Assembly (NCBI GenBank): GCA_013812145.1
Contig: JACCTY010000111.1
Span: 1 to 34,452 of the forward strand
Origin: Geodermatophilaceae bacterium
GTDB taxonomy: Bacteria > Actinomycetota > Actinomycetes > Mycobacteriales > Geodermatophilaceae
Length of the DNA stretch: 34,452 nt
Direction: 5' to 3'
Within the stretch, counting starts at the first letter, position 1; every line of letters starts with the position of its first letter. The notes under the pieces were generated by a model. That model saw nothing but the letters and a program-made list of their open reading frames with translations, was not told where the DNA came from and did not search any database. Positions 24,885 through 34,452 of this stretch are shown here, piece by piece. The position numbers and the translations under genes were made by a program.

Positions 24885-25559
24885 GTGAGTGAGCTGATCG
24901 ACACAACGGAGATGTATCTCCGCACCGTCTTCGAGCTGGAAGAAGAGGGCGTGGTCCCGCTGCGGGCGCGGATCGCCGAGCGGCTGCACCAGAGCGGCCC
25001 GACGGTGAGCCAGACCGTTGCCCGGATGGAGCGCGACGGGCTCCTGTCGGTCGAGGGTGACCGGCATCTGCGGTTGAGCGACGTGGGCCGCAAGCTGGCG
25101 GTCGCCGTCATGCGTAAGCATCGGCTGGCTGAACTGCTCCTCGTCAACGTCATCGGCTTGGACTGGGAAGACGTGCACATCGAGGCCTGCCGCTGGGAGC
25201 ACGTGATGAGTGAGGCCGTCGAACGCCGGCTGATCACGCTGCTGGACAACCCGCATCAGTGTCCCCACGGGAACCCGATCCCCGGCCTGGAGGAGCTTGG
25301 CGCCGATCCGGAGGAGACCGCGCCGGAGGACATCGTGCAGCTCAGCACGTCGGCCACGACGGCCGGGCGGTTGGTCGTCGTACGCCGGATTTCCGAGCAA
25401 CTGCAGTCCGACGCCGACCTGATGCGCGTGCTCAAGGGTGCCCGGGTGCAGCCGGGCGAGCAGGTCACTGCGACGGCGATCGGCAGCGGCGTCCGGGTGG
25501 ATCAGACCGACCTGACCCAGACGGTCGCCGAACACGTGTTCGTCACGGTTGCCCGCTAG
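24885..25559 (+). CDS. ideR: DtxR/IdeR-family iron-dependent repressor
   Basis: This is a 224-residue protein in three parts: a winged helix (1-73), a dimerisation and metal-binding domain (74-140) and an SH3-like C-terminal domain (150-224). All metal ligands sit at the DtxR positions: Met10, His79, Glu83, His98, Cys102, Glu105 and His106. It is therefore probably a true Fe(II)-activated repressor of the DtxR/IdeR class rather than an MntR. GTG 24885 follows GAGGTGG, and TACCAT at 24857-24862 is a possible -10. The upstream gap contains a low-complexity CGCTCGCTGCGCTCG stretch at 24813-24828. It controls iron uptake and storage genes, none of which is in this window. Confidence 0.92.
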   Translation: MSELIDTTEMYLRTVFELEEEGVVPLRARIAERLHQSGPTVSQTVARMERDGLLSVEGDRHLRLSDVGRKLAVAVMRKHRLAELLLVNVIGLDWEDVHIEACRWEHVMSEAVERRLITLLDNPHQCPHGNPIPGLEELGADPEETAPEDIVQLSTSATTAGRLVVVRRISEQLQSDADLMRVLKGARVQPGEQVTATAIGSGVRVDQTDLTQTVAEHVFVTVAR

Positions 25560-25576
25560 AGCCCGCGACCAACACT

Positions 25577-25603
25577 TCGGGTGGCTGACCGGCGTCAACC
25601 CGA
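25577..25603. terminator. Weak stem between convergent ideR and aminotransferase genes
   Basis: TCGGGT at 25577-25582 and ACCCGA at 25598-25603 form a 6-base stem with a 15-base loop, placed between two convergent stop codons. No T-tract follows, and the stem is short. Confidence 0.3.
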
Positions 25604-25621
25604 GTCGGCAGGCAACGGTCC

Positions 25622-26782
25622 CTAGCCGCCCCGAGGTAGGGCGCGCAGGGCGAGTACGAGCTGAGCGCAGTCCTCGTCGGTGTTCCACGGGCCGACGCTG
25701 ACCCGGAGGAGCGGCCGTGGACCGGGAACCCAGCGGACCAGGATCCCGTCGGACTCCAGTTGCCGCACCAGGGCGTCGGGATTCACGGCAGGGGGCGGAC
25801 TCGTTGCGGCAAAGGGCGTCGGCCCGCCGGGATCGGCCACGTCGAGGTCAGGTACGTCGGCCAACTGGACGCGCAGTCGCCCGGCGAGAGCGGCGGCGTA
25901 GTCGCAGCCCGCGGCGACCCCGTGCCCGCTGCGCCAGCGCAAGGAGGCGACCAGGCCGGCCAGCGCGACCAGGCTGATCGAGCCCACGTCGTATCGCCTG
26001 GCACCTGGCCACAGCTCGGTGCCCGGCGCTCCCGGGCTCCGGTCATGTGTGACGTAGCCGCGCCAGGCGGGCACCAGGTGATCCAACCGGTCGGGCCGCA
26101 CGTACAGGGCACCGGTGCCCGATGGCCCACACAGCCACTTCTGCCCCGACACCGTGTAGAAGTCACAGCCCAGCGCGGCCAGGTCCAACGCGATCGCGCC
26201 TGCGGACTGCGCCCCGTCGGCCAGAACGGGCACGCCCCTGGCGCCGGCGGCGGCCAGGATGCCGGGCAGGTCCACGACCTCGCCAGTCGACCAGAGGACG
26301 TGCGAGCAGGCCACCAGCCGGGTGCGGTCGGTCAGCGCGGCAGCCACCGACGCCACCGCTCGTCCCGCGGTGGTCTCGACGGTGCGCACGACGACACCGC
26401 GGCTGGCGGTCAGGTGTGCCAGCGGCTCGGTCAGGCCCGGGTGCTCCACCGAACCGGTGACGACTTCGTCACCGGCCCGCCATGGCAGACCGGCCAGCAC
26501 GGAGTTGACGCCGTCTGTCGTGGAATGGGTGAGGGCAAGCTGCTCGGATCCGCAGCCGAGGACGAGGGCCAGCTCCTCCCGAGCCTGCGCCTCGAGCTCA
26601 TGCCAGAGATCCAGTCCCGCCGAGCCGATCCGGCCCGATGTGGCCGCCCAGTCCAGATGCCGGCGCATGGCATCCCGCGCCACCGACGGGAGCGGTCCGA
26701 ACGTGCCGGCGTTCAGGTATACCTGGGCGGTGACTGACGGCAGATCAGCGCGCATGACCCTGACGTCTGCTGAGCTCAGCAC
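25622..26782 (-). CDS. Aminotransferase class V-fold PLP-dependent enzyme
   Basis: This 386-residue fold-type I PLP enzyme has a YLNAGTFGPLP start and an ATG-equivalent THSTTDGVNS phosphate segment. It also has ADGAQSAG with Asp189, which pairs with the pyridine nitrogen, and SGQKWLCGP with the Schiff-base Lys215. I see no Cys-containing active loop typical of SufS or IscS, so a cysteine desulfurase is less likely. Isopenicillin-N epimerase-like or lyase members are closer in pattern. I chose GTG 26782 because AGGAGGAG precedes it directly; ATG 26755 is another option. It is divergent from the S9 peptidase. The reaction is not predictable from sequence. Confidence 0.82.
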   Translation of the reverse strand: MLSSADVRVMRADLPSVTAQVYLNAGTFGPLPSVARDAMRRHLDWAATSGRIGSAGLDLWHELEAQAREELALVLGCGSEQLALTHSTTDGVNSVLAGLPWRAGDEVVTGSVEHPGLTEPLAHLTASRGVVVRTVETTAGRAVASVAAALTDRTRLVACSHVLWSTGEVVDLPGILAAAGARGVPVLADGAQSAGAIALDLAALGCDFYTVSGQKWLCGPSGTGALYVRPDRLDHLVPAWRGYVTHDRSPGAPGTELWPGARRYDVGSISLVALAGLVASLRWRSGHGVAAGCDYAAALAGRLRVQLADVPDLDVADPGGPTPFAATSPPPAVNPDALVRQLESDGILVRWVPGPRPLLRVSVGPWNTDEDCAQLVLALRALPRGG

Positions 26783-26863
26783 ATCTCCTCCTCGGCTCAC
26801 CGGGTGACGGCCGGACGAGATACGTTAGCAACGCGAACTATTCACCCCTTGGGAGACAACCGG

Positions 26864-28903
26864 ATGACTGATGCCCCAGCCGACCCCTTCCTCGACCTGG
26901 CCGGTTACGTCGCGCTGCCCCGGCTCGCTGGTCTGGCCCTGTCCGTCGACGGCACCCGGCTCGTCACGTCCGTGGCCACCTTGAACGCGGACAAGACCAA
27001 GTGGATGACCGCGCTGTGGTCGGTCGACCCCGCCGGAGAAGCTCCGGCCCGACGGCTCACCCGCAGTGCCCCCGGAGAGTCGAACGCGGTTTTCGCGCCG
27101 ACCGGTGAGGTCCTGTTCACCTCCGCGCGGCCCGATCCCGAGGCCGGCAAGGGTGCCGACGAGCCGAAGCCGTCGCTGTGGGCGTTGCCCGCCCACGGCG
27201 GTGAGGCACGGCTGCTCGCCGCCTATCCCGGGGGTGTCAGCGGCGTGACGGTGGCCGCGGACCGCGGCACCATCGTCTTCTCCGCGGCGGCGATGCCCGA
27301 CGCGGGGACGGCCGAGGACGACGAGAAACTGGTCAAGGCGCGTAAGGAGGCGGGGGTGAGCGCGATCTTGTTCGAGGACTACCCCGTCCGGCACTGGGAC
27401 CACGACCTCGGCCCCGCGCATACCCGGGTCTTCGCCGCTGCCGGGGGACCGCTCACGGCCGACAGCGACTCAGACGGTCGGTTGGACAACCCCAGAGACG
27501 TCACCCCCGAGACTCCGGCCGTGCAGGACATCGAGGACCTCGCGCTCAGCCGCGACGGCCGGCTGCTCGCCGTCGCAGTCGGCGTACCGGACGGTGCAGC
27601 CTCCCGGCGGCAGCGCATCGACGTGGTCGACGTCGAGACCGGCGATCATCGGACCCTCGCCGACGACGAGGGCCACGACTACGGCGACATGGCCTTTTCC
27701 CCGGACGGTAGCCGGCTGGCCTGCATCCGGGGCAAGCACAGCAGCTGGGAGGAGCCCGGTGACCAGACGCTGTGGGTCATCGATGTCGGCAGCGGCGAGG
27801 GACGCGATCTGACGCCGAACTTCCCGAACTGGCCGGCCCATCCCGTGTGGTCCGCCGACGGTGACGCGGTGTTCTTCGTGTCTGACGAGGCCGGGCACCA
27901 CCCGGTCTTCCGGGCGGAACTGGACGGTGGGGCGGTCCTCCGCCTCACCGATCGCGGTAGCTTCAGCGACCTCCAGGTGCACCCCGACGGGGAGCGGCTG
28001 TTCGCGCTGCGGACGACCGTGGACGCCCCCGCGCAGCCGGTCCGGCTGGAGGCCGGGCAGGAGCCTTCGGTACTCCCGAACCCGGGCCAGGTGGACGACC
28101 TCCCGGGCACGCTGACCGAGGTCAGCACGGTAGTCGCCGACGGCTCGACCGTGCGGTCGTGGCTGGTGCTGCCGCGGGGGGCCTCGGCCGGACAGCCGGC
28201 ACCCCTGCTGCTGTGGATCCACGGTGGCCCACTGATGAGCTGGAACGCCTGGTCGTGGCGCTGGAACCCGTGGCTGATGGCGGCTCGGGGGTACGCCGTA
28301 CTGCTGCCCGACCCGGCCCTGTCTGCCGGCTACGGGCAGGACTTCGTCCGCCGGGGTTGGGGCGCGTGGGGAGCCTCGCCGTACACCGACCTGATGGAGA
28401 TCACCGACGCGGCAGTTGCCCGGGAGGACATCGACGAGACCCGGACGGCGGCAATGGGCGGCTCCTTCGGCGGGTACATGGCCAACTGGGTGGCCGGGCA
28501 CACCGACCGGTTCCGCGCCATCGTGACCCACGCAAGCCTGTGGCAGCTCGACCAGTTCTCGGGGACAACGGACGACGCGTGGTACTGGGCGCGCGAGTTC
28601 GGCGACCCGCTGCACGACCGCCAGCGCTACGAAGACAACAGCCCGCACTATTCGGTCGCCAAGATCACCACGCCGATGCTGGTCGTGCACGGGGACAAGG
28701 ACTACCGGGTGCCGATCGGTGAGGGGCTGCGGCTGTGGTATGACCTTCGCCGGCACGGTGTCGAGTCCAAGTTCTTGTACTTCCCCGACGAGAACCATTG
28801 GGTTCTCACCCCCGGGAACGCCCGGGTCTGGTACGAGACCGTCTTCGCGTTCCTCGCCCAGCACGTTATGGGCGAGAAGTGGTTGCGCCCGGACCTGCTC
28901 TGA
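26864..28903 (+). CDS. S9-family (acylaminoacyl/prolyl oligopeptidase-like) serine peptidase
   Basis: This is a 679-residue cytoplasmic peptidase. A seven-bladed beta-propeller-like N-terminal part (about 1-410) has WD40-type repeats such as FSPDGSRLA and WSADGDAVFFVSD. The alpha/beta-hydrolase catalytic domain (about 420-679) has WIHGGPLMSW as oxyanion region, GGSFGGYM with Ser534, HGDKDYRVP with Asp613 and ENHW with His645. Length and layout match the S9C acylaminoacyl-peptidase or dipeptidyl-peptidase group. GGGAG at 26851-26855 lies 8 bases before ATG 26864, and TACGTT at 26821-26826 is a plausible -10. No signal peptide is visible. Confidence 0.9.
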   Translation: MTDAPADPFLDLAGYVALPRLAGLALSVDGTRLVTSVATLNADKTKWMTALWSVDPAGEAPARRLTRSAPGESNAVFAPTGEVLFTSARPDPEAGKGADEPKPSLWALPAHGGEARLLAAYPGGVSGVTVAADRGTIVFSAAAMPDAGTAEDDEKLVKARKEAGVSAILFEDYPVRHWDHDLGPAHTRVFAAAGGPLTADSDSDGRLDNPRDVTPETPAVQDIEDLALSRDGRLLAVAVGVPDGAASRRQRIDVVDVETGDHRTLADDEGHDYGDMAFSPDGSRLACIRGKHSSWEEPGDQTLWVIDVGSGEGRDLTPNFPNWPAHPVWSADGDAVFFVSDEAGHHPVFRAELDGGAVLRLTDRGSFSDLQVHPDGERLFALRTTVDAPAQPVRLEAGQEPSVLPNPGQVDDLPGTLTEVSTVVADGSTVRSWLVLPRGASAGQPAPLLLWIHGGPLMSWNAWSWRWNPWLMAARGYAVLLPDPALSAGYGQDFVRRGWGAWGASPYTDLMEITDAAVAREDIDETRTAAMGGSFGGYMANWVAGHTDRFRAIVTHASLWQLDQFSGTTDDAWYWAREFGDPLHDRQRYEDNSPHYSVAKITTPMLVVHGDKDYRVPIGEGLRLWYDLRRHGVESKFLYFPDENHWVLTPGNARVWYETVFAFLAQHVMGEKWLRPDLL

Positions 28904-28924
28904 GCGCACGGCTCGACCCAGCAC

Positions 28925-29959
28925 TCAGGCCGCCTCTGCGCTGAGCGCCAGCGCAGCTCGCAGCGCCTTGGGCGGCACCCCTCGATCCAGGCCCTCGGTC
29001 AGCAAGACCGCGAACGAGTAGTCCGGGTCGCTGGCCAGCGCCCGGTCCAGCGCGATCCGTGCGTACGCCCCGTTGCCGCGGAGGTAGGCATGCACTGCCA
29101 GCAGCGTCGCAGGAGGAGCGTCGTACGGCGGAGTCGCCTTGCGGACGAGTTCGACCCACAGTGACTCCGCGGCATGTTCGAGGTCGGTGCCGACCCACAT
29201 CAGAGCGTCGTCACGTACCGCGACGTCGGCCAGGCCGAGTGCCAGCCGGGCCACCTCGGCGGCTTTCAATTCGAGGCTGACCTCGGCCCGGGACTCGACC
29301 GCCGCCCGGAGCAGCGCGCGGCTGCCGGCCGCGACGGCGTTCCAGCCTCGCTCGGACAACTCGGCGATGAGCTGCCGGCTCACCCACTCGAAGGTCCGAT
29401 CCAACGAGGCGCGGACAAACAGCCCCACCGGTCGGAGCGAGCGCTCGAGGTCCTCCCGGGAGGCATGCACCACGTCGCCCAGCCACGCCGAAGCCGCCGC
29501 CAGCTCCGACACCTCATCCGGCTCCACGGGCGTGCCCTCAGGAGGGCAGCAGGCCGGCGTCTGGCAGCGGTAGGACCGCCAGCGGCCGCCTCGGACCCAC
29601 AACGCGTCCTTGACCTCGATCCCCAGCGCTCGCGACGACTCCTGGATCGCCTCCACCAGGTCAGGGCAGGGTGGTTCGCCCGGACCCTCGCTGAACACCA
29701 CAAGGAAGACGCCGCCCGAACCGGCATTCTGCAGATGGGCTGCAATCAGCTGAGCCAGCTCGCCTGAACAGTCTGGCGGCGGCAGGTCCACCCGCATGGT
29801 CAGGCACACCTGCGGCGCCTGCGAGCCGAGTCCCACCGCTACCACGGACTCGCAGGGGTGGAAGCCGACGAGGTAAGGGACCGCAGCGACGATCTGCCCC
29901 GGACTGCGCAGACGGATCGCCGGAGCCGGGTTCGTGCGAGACGTCGGGATCGCTGACAT
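28925..29959 (-). CDS. DUF4192 family protein
   Basis: This is a 344-residue protein of the actinobacterial DUF4192 family, recognised by the opening RLRSPGQIVAAVPYLVGFHPCESVVAVGL. Alternating helix-rich repeats follow in the C-terminal half (ALLRAAVESRAEVSLELKAAEVARLALGLADV). ATG 29959 is chosen because homology begins there; there is no strong ribosome site. Two DnaA-box-like sites lie 51-80 bases upstream. The function of the family is unknown. It converges on the S9 peptidase gene with a 21-base gap. Confidence 0.8.
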   Translation of the reverse strand: MSAIPTSRTNPAPAIRLRSPGQIVAAVPYLVGFHPCESVVAVGLGSQAPQVCLTMRVDLPPPDCSGELAQLIAAHLQNAGSGGVFLVVFSEGPGEPPCPDLVEAIQESSRALGIEVKDALWVRGGRWRSYRCQTPACCPPEGTPVEPDEVSELAAASAWLGDVVHASREDLERSLRPVGLFVRASLDRTFEWVSRQLIAELSERGWNAVAAGSRALLRAAVESRAEVSLELKAAEVARLALGLADVAVRDDALMWVGTDLEHAAESLWVELVRKATPPYDAPPATLLAVHAYLRGNGAYARIALDRALASDPDYSFAVLLTEGLDRGVPPKALRAALALSAEAA

Positions 29960-30009
29960 GACCCGAGCCTGGCTGTTGCGGCCAGGCCGGGACAGCCTCG
30001 GATCAGACC

Positions 30010-30039
30010 TGTGGACGACCAGGCTTGGGCTGTGGACAA
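30010..30039. promoter_or_regulatory. Pair of DnaA-box-like sites
   Basis: TGTGGACAA at 30031-30039 is the exact complement of the actinobacterial DnaA box TTGTCCACA, and TGTGGACGA at 30010-30018 differs at one position. Both point the same way and are 21 bases apart start to start, two helical turns. They lie in the noncoding gap between the IclR gene and the DUF4192 start. A regulatory or DnaA-titrating site is more likely than an origin, because only two boxes are present. Confidence 0.5.
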
Positions 30040-30088
30040 ACTTGCCCAATAACGTCCCGCGCTTGTTGGGTCGGTCCGCCTGGCACGG

Positions 30089-30919
30089 TCAGGCCAGCTG
30101 GGTCAGCCGGTCGGCGTGGCTGACCGCGTAGCTGGCTTGGGTGGCGGCGCAACGTACGACGTTCTCGAGTTCATCGCGGCGCCGCAGCATCGAGGCCGGC
30201 CTGGTGCCGACGGCGATGGCACCGATAACGCTGCCACTGCGACGGACGGGAGCCGCCAGGCACGCCAGCTCAGTCTGGAACTCCTCGAGTTCCACGGCGA
30301 TGCCGTTGGACCGGACGGCGGCCAGCTGAGCCTCCAGAGCGGGGACCTCGCTGACCGTCTTGTCGGTGACCGGGGCGATGCCGCAGACGTCGATCAGCCT
30401 TGCCCTGTCCCGCTCCGGCATATGTGCGAGCATCACCTTTCCGAACGCGGTGGAATGCGGCGCATCGCTGAAACCGACGTCGAGTGGTGGGGGCATCGGG
30501 TACGCCGGCGACTCCGCCACGTAGGCGATCACGATCTGACCTTCGCGGAAGACGGCGAAGCAGGCCGCGGCCCGCGCCTGGTCGTGAACCCTCCGCACGA
30601 GGTCGGCGATCTCCGGCGTCACGGACAACTGCCGGTTCAGCCCGTTGTGCAGTTCGACAGCTCCGTATCCGATGCCGTAACCACGAGACTCCGGCAGCCG
30701 AACCAGCAGTCCCCGATCGGTCAAGGTGTGCAGCAGGTGGTACGTCGTGGACAAGTTCGCATCGAGCCGCCGCGCGATCACCTTGGCGGTGATGCCGTCG
30801 GAGGCAGCCGCGACGATGAACAGCAACCGGAGCGCGCGATCGACCGAGGCGATGGTCTTACGGGTCGAAGGGCCAGCTTCCACCCGGCCAGTGTGGCCCG
30901 ATGACAGCGAAGTCACCAC
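30089..30919 (-). CDS. IclR-family transcriptional regulator
   Basis: This is a 276-residue regulator. The N-terminal winged helix (about residues 22-85) contains ITAKVIARRLDANLSTTYHLLHTLTDRGLL. The C-terminal effector domain follows, with GKVMLAHMPERDRARL and the ELEEFQTELACLAAPVRRSGSVIGAI block typical of IclR, including the Cys that often lines the ligand pocket. It starts at GTG 30919 (GTG 30916 also possible), 16 bases after the groEL stop and on the same strand. It is probably the last gene of the monooxygenase-associated operon. It is a good candidate for its regulator, responding to the hydrocarbon or a downstream metabolite; that is inferred from position. Confidence 0.9.
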   Translation of the reverse strand: MVTSLSSGHTGRVEAGPSTRKTIASVDRALRLLFIVAAASDGITAKVIARRLDANLSTTYHLLHTLTDRGLLVRLPESRGYGIGYGAVELHNGLNRQLSVTPEIADLVRRVHDQARAAACFAVFREGQIVIAYVAESPAYPMPPPLDVGFSDAPHSTAFGKVMLAHMPERDRARLIDVCGIAPVTDKTVSEVPALEAQLAAVRSNGIAVELEEFQTELACLAAPVRRSGSVIGAIAVGTRPASMLRRRDELENVVRCAATQASYAVSHADRLTQLA

Positions 30920-30935
30920 CTTGAGGGCGAACCGC

Positions 30936-32687
<1,752 letters not shown>

Positions 32688-33713
32688 TTATGGGACGAGG
32701 ATCGCTCGACCCCGGACCTTGCCGGCGTCGAGGTCGTTGATGGCATCGACGGCGGCGTCCAACGGATAGGTCTTGGTGTGCAGCGTGACCTTGCCCGCCT
32801 GGGCCAGGACCATGAGTTCGGCAAGATCGTTGTACGTGCCCACAATGTTCCCGACGATGTTGCGTTCGGTCGAGATGATGTCCAGGGTCGGAATGTTGAC
32901 GGTGCCGCCATAGCCGATGACGTAGTAGGAACCGCCACCCCCGGTCATCGCGAACCCGTCCTGCTCGGCGCCCTGCTCAGCGACGAAGTCCAGCACGACG
33001 TTGGCGCCCGTGCCGTCGGTGAGGCCCATCACCGCATCGACCTGGCCGCCATCGGCGACCACGGTGTGATCTGCTCCCAGTTGCTCAGCGAGCTTGAGCG
33101 CATCCGGATTCCGGTCGACCACAACGATCCTCGTCGCCGTGAGCGCGGCGAGACACTGGATGCCGATGTGCCCGAGCCCGCCCGCGCCGATGAGCACGCA
33201 CGTCGTACCGGGATAGAGCAGCGGGATGGCTTTGCGGACCGCGTTATAGGCGGTGATGCCGGCATCGGCCAGCGCCGCCACGTCTTCCGGCTTGGTCTGC
33301 GGGTCGAGCTTGACGCACGCCCGCGCCGAGGTGAGCAGGTATTCAGCCATCCCGCCATCGGTGCTCAGGCCCGGAAAGGCGCTGTTGCTGCAGTGCATGT
33401 CATTGCCGGCGCGGCAGGCCCGGCAGAGCCCACAGGTCGGCGTGGGATGCAGGATGACCGTGTCGCCGACCTCCACGTTGGTGACCGCGGCGCCGATGTC
33501 GTGCACCCAGCCGGCGTTCTCGTGGCCGATGGTGTAGGGCAGCGCCACGCCCATCGCCTCGGCCCACTGGCCCTCCACGATGTGCAGGTCGGTGCGGCAG
33601 ACTCCCGCGCCGCCGATCTTCACGATGACATCGAGCGGACCCTGGATGCTCGGCTCGGCCACCTCCTCGACCACAGGTAGCTGGTGGTATTCGTGCAGCC
33701 GAACTGCCTTCAT
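32688..33713 (-). CDS. Zinc-dependent NAD-linked alcohol dehydrogenase
   Basis: This is a 341-residue medium-chain dehydrogenase. The catalytic zinc site is Cys39 with His64-Glu65 (GHENAG). The structural zinc Cys are 94, 97, 100 and 108. The Rossmann motif GAGGLGHIG follows, and an Asp after the second strand (VVVDRN) indicates NAD preference. The ATG overlaps the stop of the upstream DUF59 gene (ATGA), with GGGAG about 8 bases ahead. In propane monooxygenase clusters this position is held by an alcohol dehydrogenase that oxidises the propanol or related alcohol formed by the oxygenase. The substrate is inferred from that context. Confidence 0.9.
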   Translation of the reverse strand: MKAVRLHEYHQLPVVEEVAEPSIQGPLDVIVKIGGAGVCRTDLHIVEGQWAEAMGVALPYTIGHENAGWVHDIGAAVTNVEVGDTVILHPTPTCGLCRACRAGNDMHCSNSAFPGLSTDGGMAEYLLTSARACVKLDPQTKPEDVAALADAGITAYNAVRKAIPLLYPGTTCVLIGAGGLGHIGIQCLAALTATRIVVVDRNPDALKLAEQLGADHTVVADGGQVDAVMGLTDGTGANVVLDFVAEQGAEQDGFAMTGGGGSYYVIGYGGTVNIPTLDIISTERNIVGNIVGTYNDLAELMVLAQAGKVTLHTKTYPLDAAVDAINDLDAGKVRGRAILVP

Positions 33714-34423
33714 CTGGAGTCTCCCTGTGCGCCGACTGGACGGTATCTCTCCTGCAACAAGCCCCGGCAGATGCTGGAGTTCGCTTCCACGCTCACCCGG
33801 GTGACCCGGGCCTTGCGCAGGTGCAGCGGCAGGTCGTCAGTTTCGACTGCCGTGCCGCTGCTCGGGTCGATCAGCAACGGATCGCTATCACCGGCGGGCA
33901 GTCCGAGTTCGGCGCGGCGGCTCCGCAGCCGATCGAGATCGCCGCTGGCGGGCACCTCGCCGAGCGTCAGACCGACCAACTCCTCACCGGTGTGTCCGCG
34001 GGCGATCAGCGGGCGGCAGACCCGATCGGTGCCGGCCCAGACCGCCTTGCGCACGAAGTCGGCCCGCAGGGTGTCGAGCTCACCGACCGCCTCGTCCGTG
34101 AAGGATTGGACGAAGCCTGCCCGTGCGGCCACACCGCCATTGATCTCGGTGGAGGCGAAATGGTCCTCCAGCACGATGTCTGCACGGCTCACACCGCTGA
34201 CCCCGCTGACCGCGTCGTAGGCGTCGGCCACCATGAGAAATGCGAAGTTCGGCGCACAGAAATAGGTGGGAAGCTGGAGCCGCACCTGCGCCACGCCGTC
34301 GTTGGAGACCGTGCACGACGCCACGAAGCCCAACGAGGTGATCGACTCGTCCAGTTCGGGGTCGCGCACGGACTCCAATGCGACCAGAACGCGAGAAGCA
34401 GCGGCAGTTGCCGCAGTTCTCAC
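33710..34423 (-). CDS. MIP18/DUF59-family protein of monooxygenase clusters
   Basis: This 237-residue protein has an N-terminal DUF59/MIP18-like domain (about 1-95): SVRDPELDESITSLGFV, then LPTYFCAPNFAFLMVADAYDAV with the conserved Cys used by iron-sulfur assembly factors. A C-terminal part of about 130 residues is unique to this branch. It starts at GTG 34423, which overlaps the stop of the upstream gene (GTGA), and its own stop overlaps the adh start. Such proteins accompany binuclear iron monooxygenases, probably in metal-centre assembly or maturation. That is known by association rather than by reaction. Confidence 0.8.
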   Translation of the reverse strand: MRTAATAAASRVLVALESVRDPELDESITSLGFVASCTVSNDGVAQVRLQLPTYFCAPNFAFLMVADAYDAVSGVSGVSRADIVLEDHFASTEINGGVAARAGFVQSFTDEAVGELDTLRADFVRKAVWAGTDRVCRPLIARGHTGEELVGLTLGEVPASGDLDRLRSRRAELGLPAGDSDPLLIDPSSGTAVETDDLPLHLRKARVTRVSVEANSSICRGLLQERYRPVGAQGDSR

Positions 34424-34452
34424 GGCCCAACCAGTACCGCGTCGTCCTGGGA
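34420..34452 (-). CDS. C-terminal end of an upstream gene, cut by the window edge
   Basis: The last 33 bases on the minus strand read as a ten-residue C-terminus (SQDDAVLVGP) followed by a TGA that overlaps the GTG start of the DUF59 gene. Tight coupling suggests the same operon. In mycobacterial propane monooxygenase clusters the gene in this place is an amidohydrolase, but ten residues are too few to confirm it. Confidence 0.5.
   Translation of the reverse strand, partial: SQDDAVLVGP

Noticed and set aside
27470-28924. 484-residue antisense ORF across the S9 peptidase gene
   Set aside because: It lies antisense to the clear catalytic domain, has no recognisable domain and no ribosome site.
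28936-28956. 7-bp stem with 7-base loop at the end of the DUF4192 gene
   Set aside because: It lies within Ala/Leu-rich codons with no T-run, so it is probably a by-product of GC-rich coding sequence.

Overview
The window is GC-rich, tightly packed DNA from an actinomycete. The markers are DUF3039, DUF3099 and DUF4192 proteins, a SigB-type sigma factor close to a DtxR/IdeR repressor with the full set of DtxR metal ligands, many GTG and TTG starts, and several apparently leaderless genes. I cannot name the genus. I see no rRNA, tRNA, CRISPR array or insertion sequence. About 38 protein genes, one frameshifted gene, one gene remnant and one gene cut by the right edge fill the sequence, and no gap exceeds about 130 bases.

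Left part (1-5.5 kb): a secreted vanadium-haloperoxidase family protein, then a large multi-spanning membrane protein that seems to carry an alpha/beta-hydrolase site split across its two ends. Converging on it is a minus-strand operon of a MenB/BadI-like ring hydrolase, a P-loop kinase-like protein and a soluble alpha/beta hydrolase.

Centre-left (5.5-16.1 kb): a catabolic island that I read as isatin/anthranilate degradation. A cyclase-family protein strongly resembling isatin hydrolase (13668-14441) and a thiamine-diphosphate enzyme (14449-16101) could turn isatin into isatinate and then towards anthranilate. An aryl-CoA ligase (9556-11202) and a fused flavin monooxygenase/old-yellow-enzyme protein (11293-13671) match the aerobic 2-aminobenzoyl-CoA route. 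RidA, an SDR and the MenB/BadI-like hydrolase could then remove the amino group, reduce the ring ketone and open the ring. PadR and HAAS-type genes sit inside the island. A methyltransferase gene broken by one extra base lies between its halves.

Centre (16.1-26.8 kb): two membrane-anchored TIMP-like proteins plus a remnant of a third, a YihY-type membrane protein, DUF3039, a pseudouridine catabolic pair (psuG and a PfkB kinase), DUF3099, a HhH-GPD repair protein, D-aminoacyl-tRNA deacylase, sigB behind an ECF-type promoter, an AcuC-like deacetylase, DtxR/IdeR and a class V aminotransferase.

Right part (26.8-34.5 kb): an S9 peptidase and a DUF4192 protein with two DnaA-box-like sites upstream. 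Then, on the minus strand, comes the downstream half of what looks like a propane/alkane (binuclear iron) monooxygenase cluster: the tail of an upstream gene, a MIP18/DUF59 protein, a zinc alcohol dehydrogenase, a dedicated GroEL and an IclR regulator. The monooxygenase subunits themselves would lie beyond the right edge.
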